Assembly: GCA_948099385.1 (NCBI GenBank)
Contig: CANUEZ040000129.1
Location: 1,488,001 to 1,552,000 of the forward strand
Length of the DNA: 64,000 nt
Direction: 5' to 3'
Origin: Fasciola hepatica
Lineage: Eukaryota > Platyhelminthes > Trematoda > Plagiorchiida > Fasciolidae
The position numbers and the translations under genes are program-made. This document shows positions 11,547 to 22,397 of the stretch, piece by piece (positions within the stretch are counted from its first letter, which is position 1; each line of letters opens with the position of its first letter). The notes below the pieces were generated by a model. It ran no database searches. It was not told the DNA's origin and saw nothing but the letters and a program-made list of their open reading frames with translations.

Positions 11547-12849
11547 ATCTTAGTATGCCGAATTCGTTAACAGAACCTGAAGAAAATGAAGTGGAAACGG
11601 CAAACCGTCGTCTCGAATGATCTGCTGAAGGTCTGATGCTTTTTGGCCACGGCGTTCCGCAGATCATTGTTAAAGCACGCTTCCGAATTTCCCTCCTTTG
11701 GCAAATCTGCTAGTCTTCCAGGGCTGTTTCATGTCTAGTTTGTCAAGAGAAGCCCACCTCCCAGGGTTACCTTAATTAAATTCTTTGCCAAGCTTGAGGT
11801 TTATTTCTAGTTCTTGGCGATAACAAGAAACTACCCGCAAAAGGGTTATTTTTCGTCGTGGGCAGTGTCACTGAGGGAGTCTCCACACTGTCCTTCTTGG
11901 CAGCTGTTTGTATCTCCAGATTAGCGCAAACGACAGTAAATTAGAGCCAGTGCACGTAAAGAAACAAGTAGGGATTTTGAGACTAGACCTGTAAGCCCCC
12001 CGTTAAAACCCTTCCGCCAAATTGGCCTTTCGAAGTTCACGATCAAGTCGTTATTCCCGCCCTGTCTACATACAACCTGCTGTCAGTGCCTACGGCAAGC
12101 TACTTCCTGCGTTGGCTGTAAATACTGTAAGTTGAGAGACGGCTTTAGTCATTTCGGAAATTTATGGTGACTCATCTCTGACTTTTGCTGCACAATTTGC
12201 AGTTGGCTTGTCCATTAAAATAGATGCGTACACCTAGACACACGATCAAAATGCGGAGGCTTTCCGAGATACAGCATTTTAATGCACGAGTTCAAGCTAC
12301 ATACCCCGAGCGGCAACTTAATTATTTCAAGAGAATGTTAGAGTAATTCCGTTTGTAATTTTTGCGGGGATATTGAAAGTGAATAAAGCAACAAAGTAAG
12401 GCTGGGGTACTGCACACTGGAAAACTTCAAAAGCAGCAAAATTATGCAAAATGAAAGCGTCACACTTCCTGGAGGAAACGAAAAGTAGTTTTTAAACACG
12501 ATTCAGCTTTGATAAAAATCACAAATGACATGGAATGGAAGTATATAAAACGAAATGAAATGGGATAAGTTTAAAGCGCACAGTTATGCTCAATGATTAA
12601 AGGATCGCCGCATTTTGTCGATTCGCTTTAGAACCTCTGATGAAAAGATGGAGCAAAAACAAGCAAAGCAAACAGCAACGACCGCATTGGTTGAAGGAAA
12701 AATAAGTTTCCCAAATAATAACAATGTTTTTTGTTAAGCTCACCTCGCCGGAGAAGGAAAATATACGGATTCGTGCCTCTTGGAAGTCATTTCGCCTGAA
12801 CTAAAAATACAGGTGAAAAATTACGTTGAAAAAGGACCAAATATGCACC
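11547..12849. other. No gene recognised
   Basis: AT-richer stretch without a reading frame of note. A TATATAAAAC sequence near 12541 looks like a TATA box but leads to no visible gene. Confidence 0.4.
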
Positions 12850-13105
12850 GCTGCTACTACTAATAATAATAATGGTTTATTTCGGATAACCCTGAAGCAT
12901 GCTGCAAAGCAAGATCAAAAAGTACAATTGGAAGAGGAATCCGAATTCCAGGAGGGTGATTAAAATGTGGGCACTCGATGTAGTAAAGGGGGAAGAATTT
13001 AAGCCACTCTTTGTGGTGGCTGGCGGCAAATTTTAACTCAAGGTCGGGTGGCCAAGCCGGCCGGGTCCAGCTGGAGCTGGTTGGAAGAAGTAGACGTTTA
13101 CTCAA
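12850..13105 (-). repeat. Possible LINE 3' tail ending in an AAT microsatellite
   Basis: The run TAATAATAATAAT at about 12861-12873 ends a minus-strand stretch of 81 open codons. Terminal trinucleotide arrays are typical of CR1/RTE-like 3' ends, so this may be a truncated LINE tail. No coding domain supports it directly. Confidence 0.35.
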
Positions 13106-15029
13106 ATATTACAAAAAGGGGGACTGCGCAACGAGAGAATCAAATAGAATTGACGGAAATTTTGTGGACCTTGAGGAAGAAGATTCCAAGGAAGACGTAA
13201 ACCAGCCACAGCGCTCCTTGGTGTACGAAACGGCCTAGGATTGGATATCAGGCGACGGAAGCAGTGAATTTGTGGACAGACAACAAGACAAATCCTTCGA
13301 AGATACCCTTTATAAAAATTAGCTGCCGAATATCGGCTGAGTCAGGTAATTACCCAGTGAAGAACTCATCCGTAGAGGGAGATTGCCTAGGTGGTGTTGA
13401 AAGAATTGGCCAGGATGTGAACAGGTTTTCGGTGAGCAAATTTTTTACTTCCAGAAAAAAAGGAATTTGATGCAAAAACATGGAAATGGGAACTGGACGA
13501 CAGATCAGTTTGTGATGCGTACCCACGATAGTCGCAGGGACGCGGTTTGCAGAGGAGATGAGCATTTGAATAGCAAGTATTTACTTATTGATAAGCGTCA
13601 TCTAAAGGCTGAATATGATGACCAGGGGGTTGCAAGGATCAAAATTGTCTGACAGAATTTGCCAAGATAGAACATCGGATGCGAAAAACACTAAAAAACC
13701 GATGAAGAGTTGCGAAGTTTGGCGATGAAGTGATTGACGGTTAATTTACTGTCTATCTGTGTTCTTTGTAAAAAATGGATTACATGATGGCGAAAAATCA
13801 AAATGCTGCGATACAGGTGTCTCTCGGACATGAAAGTATGGAGAGGACATGACTCTTTGCAATGTAAAGATATTGCAAAGCTCCGGCGGTGTGTGGGCGG
13901 ACCGTAGGACTGATAGAGAGAAAGAGAACTGTCTCAAAATCGTCGACCGTTGGGATGCTCTAGAGATAATCATTTCTCATTGAAATATACTGTTTGGAAA
14001 TTGCGGAACGGAAGTGTAGGTCAACGTTAAGTGTGGCCTTTTTCAAATGTATCGGTAAATGTTTTAAAAAGGGCAGAGTTTTATCCTGGGGATTGGTTGA
14101 GTTTGCTGATGGGACACGAATCCTTGGAAGAAAAGATCATGACTTGTGAGCCGAGTGTGGTAACGGTCTTCTAATTACGCGATAACTATGCGCTAAGGAA
14201 AGTAAATTTTGCCGGGTGTAAGCAGTGGTAAGTTGAGACGGCGTGGATGGAGAAGAGTACTATGGAAAATTTGTGATAACTGGAGGAGATAGCCTCATAT
14301 TTTCAGCACTTCGGATGCGTCAACAGTGTTTCTTCCCGCAATCGGTTCAGGTGGATGAGGCTGACGGTAAGCTGGACATTCAACTTGAAAACCATTTTTG
14401 GTGACAAGAGGTGCAGTCCGCCATCCTAGCTGCGCCCGCACATCGTTGCAGGCATCCTACAAGCCTGATGTGCGCCGGTCAAGGCGGTGGATCTGACTGT
14501 GCCCCACACCGGCGGAGTTTGCATAAGCGATACTGGCCTTGTCATGTAGCTGCAGAGATCAAATAGTCCAGGAGTTTTCGACTAGGTTTCGAGGGATCCT
14601 GGGGAGCAGGGCCAATTGAGCGGTGACGCAGTGACGAAAAAATATCAAATTTTCAGCCGGAAATGTGAGCCAGGTATTTTGCCGAGCCACCAAAGGGAAG
14701 ATACTCATCAGTGGTTGTGTGAAAAATACAAATGGAAAGACGCACTCTGGGAGGCTCTCAACCGGGAAGCAACGGTCAATGATGAAAAGAAACTTCTAGT
14801 ACCCAGAAATTGAAGCTGTTTCCAAAGAACGCGGGCTAATAGCGGATGAGGGAGGGCAGAAATGCAGAAGGAGGCGAGGACAAGGAAGAAGGATGAAGAT
14901 GATTTGGTAATTATTGGTAATCGCCGGAATAAGGTTCTGGATCGAAATCCCGGGGCGAATTAAGAGAAGGGGAATGAGTCCAATTTGAACCAAGTGAAGA
15001 GAACTTCACATGATGTAGATAAGGTAAAG
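13106..15029. other. No gene recognised
   Basis: Short reading frames on both strands without motifs I recognise. A G/A-rich plus strand hints at transposon debris, but nothing can be named. Confidence 0.4.
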
Positions 15030-15155
15030 AACTGAAGCTGAGTTTCCTCCGACTGAGAACCTAGTACATGGGGCTGGTAAGGAGGGAGCACTAGGCTCAA
15101 GGGTGTATTTGTCATGTTAGGTGAATGTTATCTAGGCGGAAGGTTACTACAGAAA
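15030..15155. repeat. Direct repeat, copy 1
   Basis: The block beginning around GTTTCCTCCGACTGAGAACC and running to AGGCGGAAGG recurs in diverged form at about 15460-15590 (GCTTCCTCCAAGGGAGAACC onward). The two are about 430 bp apart in the same orientation, just beyond the 3' end of the LINE ORF2. They are probably a duplicated LINE 3' region. Confidence 0.6.
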
Positions 15156-15459
15156 ATGATGGAATAAATTACCGTAAATGACTGTCGACTAGTATGCTAA
15201 TTAAGATTATGCTGGGGCTACGGCACGTTAGAAGGATAAATTAAACGGTGGAACTTTGGAGAGATAAGAGCTACGAGATTCAGAGATGAGGTTGAGACTG
15301 GATTTGGAGTAACCACTCTGTAGAACAAAAAAAGCAAGTCTGCGTGAAGACGAGGAATCATATTGGCTGGCGGATATTATGTCGGTAGTTCGTGGGATCA
15401 GCACTCGTGACGTCATTACTGAAGGATGAATCACCCCGATGAGCCACTTTAAGTATAAG

Positions 15460-15590
15460 AATTGTGACTTAGCTTCCTCCAAGGGAGAACCTAGTAAATG
15501 GGACGGACAAGAAAGCGGCTTTGGACCTAGGGCCATGGTTGCCATTTTGAGTGGGTGTCATCTTGGTGGATGATTTGACTTTGCAGAACA
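15460..15590. repeat. Direct repeat, copy 2
   Basis: Second unit of the repeat at 15030-15155; both contain GAGAACCTAGTA followed by GGxxGG-rich sequence and a TGAATGTTATCT / GGGTGTCATCTT block. Confidence 0.6.
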
Positions 15591-18500
15591 GACGTTTGCA
15601 CACGAAAGAATAATAAGACCTGAGTGATAAACGGCAACTTGTGTGGTACGTAGGTCTCTTGGCCCCCGACTCAGACCCGCTTGTTGGTGACCCAAACCAG
15701 CTTTGTACGCTAGCTCCTCCGGAGTGTACGGATCACTGTTGGATACAAGTGTCAGTACATCAAGCAATCTGTTCAACTCCTCTTTAAATCTCGGCAAGTG
15801 GCCTATTGCACGGACATTTGGTGGAAGCTTATTTTACATTTGTGAATAATGAACAATAAGGAAGTTTGACCGTAGTTTGACTCTCGAGGACGGCACAATG
15901 ACCGAATGACCGCTGTGTCGTAACGAATACTCTAAACCTAATGGGTCTCCTACCACAGGGGAGGCCTTGCAGGTACTGTTTTTTAATAGTGAGTGGAATA
16001 ATGACAAGCTGTTCTTTATTCCTCGGAGCCAAAGAGGTTCGAGGTGTAGTAGGTCACAGCGCTGTTTATAGCTGAGAGTAGACGAATAGCCAAGTATTTG
16101 TCCATAAAGTTGCGCTGAACATTTTTAATGGCAATCCTACCAATCTGGCGCACGTTAGAACCAAGTATTGAGCTACACTCTAGCAACGGTCTAACTTGTG
16201 TTGTATAGACACTGAGTTTACGTCCACGCAAAAGGAATGTCTTGTGAACCAGTCCTACTAACCTGCGGGGCCCAGCATTTTCGGAGCATGTTTGCTTCGA
16301 GAAGTTGAACGAACGGGAGCAGTATACGCCCAAGTCACCTACATGTATTTTGTTGGTGATTAGATGACCACCTGTAGTGAACTCTTCGAGAGGGACTTGA
16401 CATTTGTGTGTAAGAATGCAGCTTTTGTCCGCCGAGAACTTCGTTACGCTATCGGTACACCACTGATTGAGCATCCGTAAGTCCTCCGTTATTTTCGCAA
16501 CAGTATAACCCAATAAATTATGGTCGAAGATGTACAACAACTTTACATCGTCAGCAAATAAAGAAGAGCCTCATGACGAACAGAGGTAAATTCGTCACCT
16601 ATGTACATAAGGAACAGCGATGGGCCCAGCATACTACCTTGAATCATACAGCTGGCAACAGGGCTAGATGTAGAAATTGTGCCATCAGCGTCTACCACTT
16701 GGCTGCGCGAGGACAAGTGCGATTCGACCCAAGCATATAGTGGATCAACAAGGCCATATGCCTTGGCCTTTGACAACAGACGTATATGAGACACCCGGTC
16801 CAAGGCTTAAGACGTCTGATATGACTGAGATCATTGCCTTACCGTCATTGTCAGCCATCCTAATAGGGTCCAGAAAGTCAGTTATAAAAGTTGCGCAGGA
16901 TCGATATTTTAGGAAGCTGTGCTGACCTTTACTTATAAGGCGATTTTTTAAGGAGGTGATCTGTCAGTTTAACTTTTATTAATCTTTCCAGAATCCTCGA
17001 TATTACTGAGGTATTATTCACAAGCCGATAGTTGGCCAGGTTTTCCCACGTTCCTTTCTTATGAATTGGAATAATAACCGGAGTTTTCCGCAGTACAGGG
17101 CACCACCTAAACCTCACAGACAAATTGAGTAAATTTGATAAAAGAATTGGGATATCAGTGCCTCCCAATTTAAAGATAGCCGACAGTAGCGTGCCCGATC
17201 CGGGGCGGAAGGACATTTTGACATTTGAAATTAAAGGTTTGATTTCGGAGGGTAAAAATTTTACAGAAGAAAGTGACTCATACGAGGGCACCGGTGGATT
17301 GTAAAAAATGGTGCTGCCACTGTTTAAAGAAGAAGTTATGTCCGCTATGTCCAGTGGTTTGTCGAGGTGCTTGAAATTGGAGGAGATAGAAGGAGTGGTT
17401 GAAGTTGTTTTGGAGTTCTTCGATTTCATCCGTTTAGCTGGAATCTCCAATTTCTCGGGATGACACAAGGTCCCGTGTTTCTATTCTGTTGTTTTGCTCT
17501 TGGAGTACAGTTTTATCGTTTCAGACAAAAGGTTTAACTATATAACCGGTGACGAATCCCTTGTTTTGAGATAAACTTTTCAAAGTTTGCTAAACTTCAA
17601 GTTTAGACGAGACAATTTATCGCCTTTAAAGCGAATTGACGGCACTTGTGACGGGGTTATTATATGGAGGCCTTGCTCAAAGACAAAATAGAGTTCATCC
17701 GCAACCAGCTGGGGATCTGCACTCAAAAAGAAGATGTCCCAGTTTTGGCTGCGAATCAGAGAAAGCAGTATGTTCCACTTGGCCATGTGATATGGATTAT
17801 GCCGGGGCGTCGGCCTTTCATATTTTATGGGTACTTTGAAGCAGCAGTGGACAGTCGCTTGACCACTCACGGGGAAGTAAAGTACTGCTTCCATCCTTCA
17901 AGGTGAATTGCACTCAAAGAAGATAGTAAGTGACTTGGTGCTGTGAGTGATAGCCAGCACATTTTTGGCGCAATAAAGTCACCCGCTATCCATTTTGGAC
18001 CTAATAAGAGATCACTAACTAAGTTGAGCGCCTGGAAAATTAACAGAAAGCCGTCAGAATTAGATCTGGGCTGACGGCCCACGGAACCTAGTAGGAGTTC
18101 TTGAAGCTTGGCTTCAACATTTAACCATACAGAGTTGGCAGTGCCCTCTATGAAAGGACGCTGAAGGCTTGTGGCCCTGAGAGTTTCCCTTATGTACTCT
18201 AGACAGCCTCCGCCACGTTGGTGTCCTGCCTTTGCGGAAGGATTTGTAGCCGAGTACCTCAGTCCTCTACTAGATAGGCGTCCGTTAACGAAGATTCCAT
18301 CGCTAAAATAAAGTTATAATCGTTTGGTAATGCGGCTGATCGTACGTGTTGGATTTTGTTTCTAATAGAGCGTGCACTGGCTAATAACAATGTGAAAATT
18401 CGAGCACCCCTGACGTCATCATTGGTACTAGTACTTATGGTCCGTTGACCGCAGCATTTAGCCTGGAAGGAATCATCAGTGCAGGGTGCAGGCTCTCTTA

Positions 18501-18606
18501 ATTTATCATTCGCAAAGTCTGCGAAAGGACTTTGGTCTGCAAGTGGAATATTAAACGACAGGGTTTCAGGTATTTCATCACTATACCGCTTATTAGAGCG
18601 GTTCAC
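15558..18606 (-). pseudogene. CR1/Jockey-like LINE ORF2 (endonuclease-RT), broken
   Basis: Minus-strand remnant of a non-LTR retrotransposon ORF2. The upstream part (18606-18259) carries ARSIRNKIQHVRS and NDYNFILAMESSLTD, matching the start of an AP-endonuclease domain (ARSIRNK and ITESWL in the family). RT begins near 17100 with VIIPIHKKG and NYRLVNNTSVISRILE (RT motif 1/2). ALDRVSHIRLLSKAKAYGLVDPLYAWVESHL lies at 16.8-16.7 kb; the motif A aspartate is not readable. QGSMLGPSLFLMYIGD is motif B'. The catalytic FADD lies at 16547-16558, in a different frame from motif B'. The C-terminal part (16540-15558) has the typical KTFLLRGRKLSVYTTQVRPLLE region. Several stops and at least one frameshift make it inactive. 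ORF1 lies directly upstream. Confidence 0.85.
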
Positions 18607-18879
18607 ATGAGGAATATCTAGGTTATGGGGCTATATAGTGCCCACGGTAAGCATGGAAAAAATCAGCACCTGTGCTGGGCATTGGGTACCAGTTGGTAAA
18701 AACGATGATGTGTGAGGTGCTCGGATAGTTTAACGGGGAGGAGGTAGAAAAGATGGAAATAATGGGATATTATTCTGATTGGAAGGTTCCATTAGTCGGC
18801 AGTTGGGTATGGACGTGCTCAGCTCATCATACCGTCTATTTTTATTACGGGTGGGGTCTGTGTCGGTTTATCATCGTTT

Positions 18880-20049
18880 CGGAATTGCTATTCTGGTTCA
18901 TACGCTGAGAGATACGAGGGTGTCCCCGAGAGGGGGCGGTCGATCGGTGACGAATTTGGCCTATAGAAGGAATCATCATTGTCGTTGTTTGTGCATCCCC
19001 GTATCGTTCGCCCGCACGAAAGCTCAGCCTTGGCAACTGACTTCTCGTTGACCGTCTCTCCTGGGAGGTCATTCATTGCCTGCGACAAACGTGGCATACG
19101 AGTGGCACGCCTGGGGTTTTCAGTAGGTTCTAAACGGAGGCCTACGGGGACAGATATTAGAGCTGCAGGTATAATTTCGTTAAGAACGTGATGTCCCGAG
19201 TAACGGTCGTCCGAATCTGGGGGTATAATCCAAGGACCCTACTGGGATGGGCCTGTAGGGGTAGTTGATGTGTTGTCGTTTTGGCGGGGGTGGCTGTGGA
19301 GAGGTGGGAAAAGATTCGTCTAGGTCAACTAGCCCTGTGGATTTTCTGGGGGTAGAAGTTTGAGAGGTTTTGTCGATGCTTGGTAAGATTCCTGGGGAAG
19401 AGAGGGACTTCCGGACCTGAATGCCAGTTTGTTTGGAATTTGTAGCTGCCGATCTTAACACTTCTCTTTGCAGAGGCGTTCTGTCAGCTTGTATCTTGAT
19501 TTATTCAAATTGTGAAGCACTTGCGACCATGCTCTATTTAGTAAAGAATTTTCTGGAGATTTTTTTATCAGGAAATTTGAATAGAAGGGGACAAGAGTGC
19601 TTTTGTGACGTTTTTCTCATTCTTCTGAAATGACATGAAAAGCTAGCCGTGATCGCGTCTTGAAGGATAGTAGAGTTAACCAATGTGACGTCTAGCCGAT
19701 CAGAGGTGTCGAAGACAACTGCATTTTTTGTATCCTGCAGCCGTAGCAGGACTTTCGATGTCACTGAGTCAAGAAACTGACTAGCTGCTGTTAGGATCTG
19801 GGGACCAGGGAGTGGCGTGGGCTCAAGAATGTAGGGTATTGGTGTTATTTTTTATAGTAGTGCATCAACCGAAGTGATCTGGTTAGGCATGCTTGTCAAG
19901 TTACTTTCTATGGCGCTGGCTGTCCCAATGGCTTCCCCAAATATTTCTATCATATTGGGGGTGTCTTTATTTCCAGGTCCTTTAGGTTTCTGAGTTACTG
20001 TAGAGTGATACGCCGTTGGTCGAGACCGTTTGCTCGTTGACCTTGCCAT
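18880..20049 (-). pseudogene. LINE ORF1 remnant
   Basis: Sits immediately 5' of the LINE ORF2 on the same strand and is probably its ORF1 (nucleic-acid-binding protein). It starts with a basic MARSTSKRSRPTAYH segment at 20049. A central part near 19764-19534 reads LQDTKNAVVFDTSDRLDVTLVNS and ends in a conserved-looking CPLLFKFPDKK block. A proline-rich stretch (SPQPPPPKRQHINYPYRP) follows near 19330. It is split by stops into at least three open pieces. I recognise no zinc knuckle or RRM with certainty; the assignment rests on position and composition. Confidence 0.6.
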
Positions 20050-21450
20050 TCCTTTTTCCAGAATGTTGGTAACAGGAGATATGATCTATGATGATGACTA
20101 ACGGATAGACAACACAAGTGCGGGTAACTATCGCCACTGCCGCTTTTTGCTGTAGCTAACCCTGGGTTGCTTACGTGAATAATAGGGGACTAATAGTTTG
20201 GATATGGGAGGGATTTTTCGCATATGACAATGGTGAAAGGTTTTATGTAGGTTGCAGTTGAAATATTCCCAAAAATAACTAATATGAAACGTTAGCCAAA
20301 TCTACAAAAACTCGCCATGGAGTGGTGCAGTTGCTGGGTAAGTCAGTGAACGACTGATGATGTTCCTGTTCCATACAATGGTCGTTACCAAAGTATTAAC
20401 GAAATTCTTCACCGAAGCTTCGGTAATGAGTTGTAAAGTAAACCTCACCTTTACTTCTCTCGACCACCAATCGATCTCTGGTGCTAACGGAACACCGTTT
20501 ACCTCGATTTTCAGCCGCGTAGCCCGACAAATCTCATAAGAGTGGATTTCCATACACCACGTCTATTTGGTTGTATATATTTGCAGATGCCCGTCTACCT
20601 TCAATGGTCCCGACAATAAGCAGTTTTTGTACTGACATTTAGCCTGCCTGCCGGTCAAACAGCACTTTACAAACAGATCATCAGAAAATTTCGGTCAGTT
20701 TTTCTCTGGTAGAGTCAATAGCCAGTGTAGCCTATGTAGGCGGGATATTAATCTGTACCGCCTCTGAGAATGAACAGGCACATTGCGGAGTTTCTCTAGA
20801 TGTCCATCAACTTTAAATCTACTCCACGGTGCGTGGTCATTGCACCTGTACAACTGACGATTATGTTTCCGCAAGATTCAAAGTACTCCTTGAACCTCGT
20901 GGGACTTCGGAAAAGTCAACGGCGATGGGGCACGATGTCCAGATCATCCTAAGCACGTGAAGCGAGGCTAAACGACTGTTGTCGTCGGCTTCCAGCGATG
21001 ACTGCAACACGGCCGACAGTGACCGATTTGAACAAACTTTTTACGAAATTGCGAAGAAATTCAACAGCACTTTTTCAGATAACTTATTTTCTTCATGGCT
21101 TTTCCGCAATTTTCGTTTAGGGTATATAAGTTCTCTTAGGCAAAGTCAATGCTAGGCGGATCGAAGGAAAGCCGGCAGAGAATCGATGTTACGAACGGGC
21201 TGTCAGCCTAAAGGGTAGAGTTTGTACAGTAAAACCCACGGTTATTCACAAACGATTCCCTCAGAGATTGCTGTGAAAATTAACAGCGCCGACTGCTAAG
21301 CCTTATTCGTCAGTCTTCCTGGAAGGGTCTAGCGAAATATAGTTCGAAAATCATACGTTGCCTTCCGATTTTCTATGCTTAGTTCAAGCGCCCACCGAGC
21401 CCTCGGCACAACACATTCACTAAATAAGTCGAACTGAGGGGCTGGATATT
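20050..21450. other. No gene recognised; TATA-like site near 21120
   Basis: Unassigned stretch upstream of the LINE and of a BEL-B fragment. It holds GGGTATATAAG at about 21119-21129, a plausible promoter core. It also contains CGATGTTACGAACGGGCTG at about 21184, a 19-mer that recurs near 63589 and whose TGTTACGAAC equals the terminus of the family A LTRs. Confidence 0.4.
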
Positions 21451-21463
21451 CCTTAGAAAGTCT

Positions 21464-21935
21464 TTGAAAAGGGAGCGTCTCTCGAAAAGTGAACCAATGA
21501 GGTCGACTGGTTTTATTGGTAAATGTCTACCACCCACATTTTCCACGCAACAGAGACATGTGCCAGGGAAAGGGAATCCAACAGACCTGACCTCTCGAGG
21601 GATGCGACTGGAAGATAAGAACCATCAACTATGGACTTACGGCCAAAGTGTTTTGTGGTCCTCGGGAGTCACTGAGTTCTGAGATAAAACGCACGTCGGG
21701 GTGTGACCTGAACTGCCGGAAATGAAGCTGCGTACGGTGGCTAGTGCAATGAGCTATACCTCATTTCAGCCATACTTCGAGCGCTGTTCCTCCAGGATTA
21801 TGTTATTAAGGAGCATTGAGCTTATGTTGCGACACAAACAATATCTTATCACTATCTTCAAAGGGCTAAGTGACGTGTTATTGCGAGCGAGTCATTTGCA
21901 GGTCCGGGGGATGAAAAGAGGCTGTGAAGCAGCCA
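21464..21935 (+). pseudogene. BEL/Pao fragment, family B copy 2 (RNase H-integrase junction)
   Basis: Plus-strand fragment of BEL pol. RHVPGKGNPTDLTSRGM (near 21560) matches the end of the RNase H region (HVPxxxNPADLxSRG in the family), and the text after it up to about 21935 is the RNase H-integrase linker. From about 21562 it is almost identical, in inverted orientation, to 1305-1680. It ends 27 bases before the gypsy-derived unit at 21963, so it was probably truncated by a rearrangement there. There is no LTR and no complete domain. Confidence 0.75.
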
Positions 21936-21962
21936 TGCTTGTGCAGTGCCAAGCAATGGATC

Positions 21963-22397
21963 AACGTGCAAGTGGTCCACTTAATACGAGCGAAACCGCG
22001 AGGTGGGGTCTAGAGACTTAACAATTGGTGAACCCGAAGTGATCCCTAGGTCACGTGAGTTTCCTTCTTTTCAACCGTCCAAGGTCCCGTTCGCGTACCT
22101 TTCTAGGCGTTTTATTATTTCCCTTTTTGTTGACGTTTTCGGTTGGTTTCCCAAACCGTTTTCTCCACCATGCATTTTTATGGTGTCTAGTTCGCCGCAA
22201 TTATTCTCTTAGATTGCATTGCCGAGTTGATCGTTGATTTCTTTTTCAGTCTTTATTCGACCAGTTATTCTCCAAGCTATGTCTGCTGAGCGGAATCCTC
22301 TCCCAGACCCCACGGCTGAGGCGACCACCCTTCAAAAGCGGGCTGGTGGTCCACGTTTCACGAAGGATCGAAGAACGTTCTACTGAGTTGAGGTTTT
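21963..22397 (+). mobile_element. Gypsy LTR end / primer site / gag start unit, copy 1
   Basis: About 435 bp nearly identical to 28281-28725 in the left palindrome arm. It contains the last roughly 60 bp of an LTR (ending CTTAACA), a primer-binding site TGGTGAACCCGAAGTGATC at 22026-22044, a leader of about 230 bp, and a gag start codon at 22279. The gag frame stops at TGA 22384-22386 after 35 codons. The primer site matches the 3' end of tRNA-Trp (TGGTGACCCCGACGTGAT as known in animals) at all but two positions, which points to a CsRn1-clade Ty3/gypsy element. Compared with the 28-kb copy it lacks 11 bases just after the gag stop. Confidence 0.7.
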
